DNA from: Dromaius novaehollandiae
Taxonomy: Eukaryota > Chordata > Aves > Casuariiformes > Dromaiidae
Assembly: GCF_036370855.1 (NCBI RefSeq)
Contig: NC_088105.1
Location: forward strand, 12,405,619 to 12,469,618
Length of the DNA: 64,000 bases
Direction: 5' to 3'
Shown: positions 60,011-64,000 of the stretch, in pieces
How the letters are laid out: every line of letters begins with the position of its first letter
Position numbering within the stretch: position 1 is the first letter of the stretch
Notes under the pieces: model-generated
What the model saw: only the letters and a program-made list of their open reading frames with translations
The model's database searches: none
What the model was told of the DNA's origin: nothing
Made by a program: the position numbers and the translations under genes

Positions 60011-60714
60011 CCCAAAACACACTGCTTTGTATGATTGCATTTAGACTTATGTACATCTTTCACCCAGATTATAAACAGCTTTTTGGGGAGAAAGTTAAAT
60101 ATTTGGGTGTTCTTTTGCCAAAAAAAAGAAAACCGTTGCTTTTCCTTCCTCCTGATGCTCTTGTTCACAGAACTAAATAATGCTCTTTTAGGCAATTTTG
60201 GGGAAAGGCGAGTGGGGCTGGAGCTTTGCGGAGAGCCTCCGCTTTGGCTCCGAGGGTGGTTCTGCCCTTCAGGGCCGAGCTTTGCCTGGCGATCCCACCC
60301 CGTGCTTCTGCCGGGGATGTTGTATTGAATTGGAGGCCACTAGGTAAAAGCAAATGGGAACGGAAGCGATGGCGGAGGCAGGTTGCAGACACCAAATGCC
60401 ACTGAGGAAAGAAGCCGAGAGCTCTTTAACTGGGGAAGCGCTGCGCTGCCGAGGTCCCACCGGGACGGCTGTGCAGAGCTAGAGGGTGCTGACCCACAAA
60501 CATCCCCTCGCTGCGGGGAGCAGAGTCACCAGCAAACAGCAAGGGCTCAGCTCGACATCCCTGGTTAGTGGGGAAAGGTCTGGGTTGGGTGAAACTTCCC
60601 CCAAAACAGGCGAGGAAGGAATAAAACGAGGTCAGGCAGAGTGGCAAGGCCCTCGGCTCTGTTTACAGGGTCCCTCTGGGTGAATAAATGCTGCTCTGCT
60701 CTGCAGAAGCCGTT
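60011..60714. other. Non-coding DNA, no gene recognised
   Basis: An AT-rich stretch at 60035-60190 is followed by moderately GC-rich DNA. No exon, RNA or repeat was recognised. Confidence 0.4.
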
Positions 60715-60905
60715 TCTGAGCCTCGCGGCCATCGTTGCAGGGCGGCGTGCAGCGCCGAGCCCCGCGGGCTGGCGGGTTTGCTCCGGGGATGGTGGCGGAG
60801 GGCTGCAGCCCTGGGCAGCCCCAGCCGTGGCGTGGGCGTCCTGGGAGGGCCGAGGGGATGCAGTTGGCTGGCAAACAGCACCGTCCTGCTCGCGCTGGAG
60901 CACGT
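60715..60905. promoter_or_regulatory. CpG-rich cluster
   Basis: About 20 CpG dinucleotides in 190 bp, for example in gggcggcgtgcagcgccg and ccgtggcgtgggcg. Long frames on both strands (minus 60565-61464, plus 60641-61099) reflect GC richness. No family was recognised. Confidence 0.4.
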
Positions 60906-62284
60906 GGTCAGTGCCTGCTGGTGGGGCCAGGCAGGGCGGCTTGAGCAGCAGCCATGCCCTGGCTCGGGCTGAGGGTCCGGAGTGCAGTGGGGTCCCCGGG
61001 TGGCAGAGGGCGCAGGGGGGAGATGAAAAGGGCAGCGGCTTTTCTTCTTGGGCACGTGGTGGAGCTGGCGAGCACAGTCTCCAGCGCTGTTGGGCGTGAG
61101 TAATGCCAAAGCCCTGTGTGGGCTGTGAAAGCCCTGCCTTGTACTCGGAGCAGTCTTGGGACACGGCTAATCTGAGCCGAAACCAGAGGCATCTCCGCTC
61201 CTGCTGGTTGGTACATGAGTAGCTGGAGCAAAGAGCACTTTGATGTACCAACGCTGCTCGGCAGAGCAGTGCTCTGGGTTGCGTGGTAGGCACAGCTGAA
61301 GAGCTGCCAGGCACAAGCAGCCTCGATGCTCTGCAGATTTTGCTGTTCTGGTCTTCTGCTTCCCTCTCTCCCGGCCTGGGAAGATGGTCGCACGTGCTAA
61401 GTGCGGAGAGGCTGCCGTGCTCTGGCTTGGCCATGCTAAGCCGGGGACAAGGAGGTATTTGCACTCACAGAAATGTTTGTTTCCCTCTGGGCAGACACAT
61501 GCTGTAGGTAGCTGGAAGCCTGCAGGAATGAGCAGCTCGCTCTGGAGGGTCCTGCGAGTTGAGCTGTCTGTGCAACACCACCATGAGCACACTCGGGTCC
61601 TCTCCACTGCACAGCCTGTAGCATGTTTTCTCTTCCCAGCATGCGTGTGCAAGAGCTGCTGGGGGCCATCCTGTGACAGGAGGCTGTGGTGTCATCCCAT
61701 ACCTGTTTGATCTCGTGGTGCAAAGGCGTGTGTGTGTTATGAGCTTGTGATAAAGTTCCTGTGATAAAGCAGTGAAGATGTGACAGCTCCAGACAGGCCC
61801 CCAGCCCATCCTGTTCTCTGGGTTACAGATGTTAGCTGTGCCATTTAGCATGCCGCTGAAGGATGTTCCTGTCGGATCTGCAGGGAGAAGAGCATTTATG
61901 ACTCGCATAAGTTTGAGGTATCCTGAAATTTGGTTCCTTACTGATGGGAAGTGAAATCTGTGACATTTCAAGGCCCTTTGGGAGGGAGACTGGGGCCAGA
62001 GAGCTGCTTGCTGAATTGCCCTGGCGGGGTGGGGGAACCCTGTGGCTTGGTAGCCACCAGTTCTGGGTCCTCCTCGTCCCTCCAGCGGGCAGGTGGAGGA
62101 ACCAGGGAGGAGAGCAGGCAGGTTTCCTGGGGGGTCCATCTGGCAGGCAGGTCTTGATTTCTGGCCTGGGCTATGACACCCATTTGCTGAAGTGGCAGAG
62201 CCTCTGCTAATGGCTTTGATTTGGGTGAGTTAACAGTGTGTGCGCGCTCAGGGCTTTCCCTTACACCTTTGGCTCATGTTCTGC
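60906..62284. other. GC-rich non-coding DNA
   Basis: No gene was recognised. CpG density falls after about 61.1 kb. Open frames overlap on both strands. Confidence 0.4.
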
Positions 62285-62372
62285 TTGAGAGATGGAGAAA
62301 CTGAGGCACGGGGAGTCACCCACTAGCACACAGGGAGGTGGCCCAGTCCTGGCCTGTGTCCTACCCCTCTCT
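62285..62372 (-). repeat. MIR-like SINE relic
   Basis: Reverse MIR order is clear at the start: 'agatggagaaactgaggcac' followed by 'ggggagtcacccactagcac' and 'acagggaggtggcccagtcc'. The first block is nearly identical to the well-known 'gatgaggaaactgaggcac' core. This is the best-preserved MIR-type block in the window. It lies next to a CpG-rich region. Confidence 0.6.
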
Positions 62373-63075
62373 CCGCTTGGAGGAGCGGCTGGACGTGGCT
62401 TTGCCCCGGAGGAGCCGGCCAGGCTCTGCGAGCGCCCTGACAAGCTCTCGCCGAGCCGCAGCGGTCCTCGCTTCCACCCGAGCTGATGGCAGTTCCGCTC
62501 CTAATAAGTTAATCTGATGGGTTTTGTCATGAGCAAAACAAGAAATCACGTTTTTAATAATAAAAAAGGGTCCTGCATCTTGTTAACATCTGGAGTTCAA
62601 TCATTTCTGTGCTCAAAACTGTGGAATGCTTCAGCACGATATAAATCTTGCCACTTGCTGTACATGGGCTCCAGATGGGGCGGGAGAGCTAGCGCTCGCT
62701 TGTAACCCATCTGGGCGCCGGCGGCTTTGAGCGCGGCCGAGCGCAGAGCCTGCTGAGCTGCCACGGCGCGCTGCTCCCTCCAGCCCCAGGCCTCGAGTTG
62801 GGCCCCAAAGCCAGCGCTCGCACCCCGGGGATTAGCAGTAAACCTCCGTGATCGGCTTTGGCACCGCGCTAAATGTCGGGCATTCTGCACAGAAGCCTCG
62901 TAGCGTGGGGCTCCCTCCGTGCACCGTGTCTGCCTGCTGCCCGGCGAGGCCTCCGCGCCGCTTCATCTGGCGCCACCGAAGGTTTCCCAGCTCTGGTGCC
63001 ACGTGGTGAAGCTGCCACAGCAAAATGCTTCTGCGGGAGCGAAGGAGCGATCCGATCGGATGGCTTTGCTGGGTG
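62373..63075. promoter_or_regulatory. Candidate CpG island
   Basis: The core at 62690-63060 has about 39 CpG dinucleotides in 370 bp by hand count with GC near 63 percent, so the observed/expected ratio is about 1. A smaller patch at 62373-62490 adds about 15. They are separated by an AT-rich island at 62500-62660. This density is typical of unmethylated vertebrate CpG islands, which usually mark promoters. No TATA box, ATG with a family-like frame, or splice-bounded exon could be tied to it, so direction and gene are unknown. Confidence 0.6.
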
Positions 63076-63477
63076 ACTCTCCTTGACTGCTCTAAGGTGG
63101 TGTCCTGAGGGCAAGTGGCAGAGTGGAGCTGGCTGTGCATGGCCCCTTGAGCAAGGTGGAGGATGCTTCAGGCATGTGGAGCAGATGCCTCCCCAAAGGG
63201 CACTAGGGCTTGCTCACTGTCTTGGCCACCCGGGGCAGGCATGGGTGCAAGAAGGAGCCTTCCTGCAACGGCCGGCACTTCCACGGAGGCAGCAGCAAGG
63301 GCTGTTTGGCTGCTTTCTGGTGCCTCCAGCCCTGCACAACCTGTCTAGCTCCAGCACCAGCCCTGGTGGCACCTGCAGTCCCCCACTGGGTGCATGGGGC
63401 ACCTCGAGGGGACATGGGATGGTGGGAGCCCTGAGCCCAGCAGCTCACACCACTACACGTAACCCAGCCCACGTTCC
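63076..63477. other. Non-coding DNA, no gene recognised
   Basis: GC-rich sequence between the CpG island and the antisense CR1 relic. A 176-codon plus-strand frame (63083-63613) runs into the CR1 relic in antisense, so it is not a gene. Confidence 0.45.
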
Positions 63478-63770
63478 TCCGCTCCTCGCAAATCCCGAGG
63501 GGTCTGCGTCATTTGCGAGCTTTACAACCTCGTTTTTCATCCTCCTCTCCAGATCCCTGATAAATATATTAAAGCCCAGAGCAGGACTGGGGGATGCCCA
63601 GCTGTTAACCTAATGTCAAGCTGCAAATGAATCATTTATCTTTGCGCTGCTTCTTGGCCAGTTTTTAATCCACACCAGTTCTTTCTCTTTCACACAGTGA
63701 CTATTTAATTTCCTTAATGGTCTCTGGAGGTGGACTCTCTTTGAAAATCTGAATGTAGCCATTGCTCCAT
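63478..63770 (-). mobile_element. CR1-type LINE relic, reverse-transcriptase core (antisense)
   Basis: The minus strand translates, with frame breaks, through the RT core in the right order. A WIKNW-type block lies near 63645-63672 ('gattaaaaactggccaag'). Next comes a decayed GVPQGSVLGP motif, here ASPSPALG, near 63580-63602, then FNIFIRDLERRMKN near 63538-63580. Last is VVKLANDAD near 63508-63535, in place of the family's V-K-F-A-D-D-T. The catalytic FADD box is changed to LAND, the motif-A region near 63730-63765 is destroyed, and there are stops, so it is inactive. It is a truncated fragment, with neither the endonuclease nor the 3' tail recognised. Confidence 0.7.
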
Positions 63771-64000
63771 GAACACTTTTATTGAAAGCAAGAGAATTTA
63801 TTCTGAAAGTTTTCTTTAATAATTTTCACTAAAAAAAAATGAAAATCGTGTTTTTTGGTTAAAACCAAGATCTTGCCGCTTGAGGCCAAAACTCTATGGT
63901 TTCTAGGTTTTTGACATTTCAGACAAGCCAGGCGATTTTCCATGAAAATAGAGAGGGTTTTTTTTTTCCCCCTGTTTTTTTTTTTTTAAAGTAGCCTTCA
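63771..64000. other. AT-rich sequence at window end
   Basis: Long A and T runs ('cactaaaaaaaaatgaaaat', 'ggttttttttttccccc') with words such as 'cattttcc' and 'aaaaccaag'. It may be a decayed AT-rich DNA-transposon mini-element, but no inverted termini were established before the window ends. Confidence 0.35.

Noticed and set aside
59467..60180. 237-codon plus-strand frame with a VKYLGVLL segment recalling LINE RT
   Set aside because: Only about eight residues resemble an RT motif. None of the neighbouring RT motifs occur in order, and the rest crosses GC-rich sequence without likeness.
60565..61464. Longest open frame (299 codons, minus strand)
   Set aside because: It lies in CpG- and GC-rich DNA where stops are rare, overlaps long frames on the other strand, has a low-complexity Ala/Pro/Arg/Ser-rich composition and shows no family likeness.
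63083..63613. 176-codon plus-strand frame
   Set aside because: Its end runs antisense through the CR1 RT relic, and the rest is GC-rich unique sequence.
1..64000. CRISPR array, operons, phage or defence islands
   Set aside because: No regularly spaced direct repeats, no ribosome-binding sites with long frames, and no prokaryotic gene density. The DNA is vertebrate in character.
1..64000. tRNA, rRNA or known microRNA genes
   Set aside because: No cloverleaf with A and B boxes and no rRNA core motif was recognised by eye. A covariance-model search was not possible, so small RNA genes could have been missed.

Overview
This window looks like vertebrate nuclear DNA, not microbial DNA. I found no cellular protein-coding gene, rRNA or tRNA in it. 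The evidence is a lack of long open frames on either strand, old degenerate CR1-type LINE and MIR-type SINE fragments, and microsatellites typical of animal genomes. The longest frames, under 300 codons, lie in GC-rich DNA, where stops are rare by chance. The repeat mix (many old MIR-like copies, decayed CR1 reverse transcriptase and endonuclease, hAT-like and palindromic mini-elements, no Alu or L1) suggests a sauropsid. A crocodilian or turtle seems more likely than a bird, but this is inference from the repeats and no species is assigned.

Layout. From 1 to about 32.8 kb is ordinary moderate-GC intergenic or intronic DNA. It holds scattered MIR-like relics, hAT-like relics, a 3 x 60 bp minisatellite at 15.1 kb, a 131-bp inverted repeat with identical arms at 19.96-20.09 and 21.72-21.85 kb, and a long (CA)n tract with a CG-rich alternating start at 28.83 kb. 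A decayed sense-strand CR1 LINE lies at about 33.2-35.4 kb. From 35.5 to 47.6 kb there is more unique sequence with a pure ATTCT pentanucleotide tract at 39.24 kb. From about 47.6 kb the DNA becomes clearly GC-richer. From 56 kb onward it holds several CpG-rich clusters (56.2-56.8, 58.0-58.2, 59.5-60.0, 60.7-60.9 and 62.35-63.07 kb) alternating with AT-rich islands. A second CR1 relic, antisense and carrying the reverse-transcriptase core, lies at 63.48-63.77 kb.

No genes can be seen working together. The two observations most worth following are the perfect 131-bp inverted repeat flanking 1.63 kb, which could mark a recent small inversion or inverted duplication, and the CpG-rich right end, which could be the promoter or regulatory domain of a gene outside or overlapping the window. 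Nothing here supports a new enzymatic or defence system.
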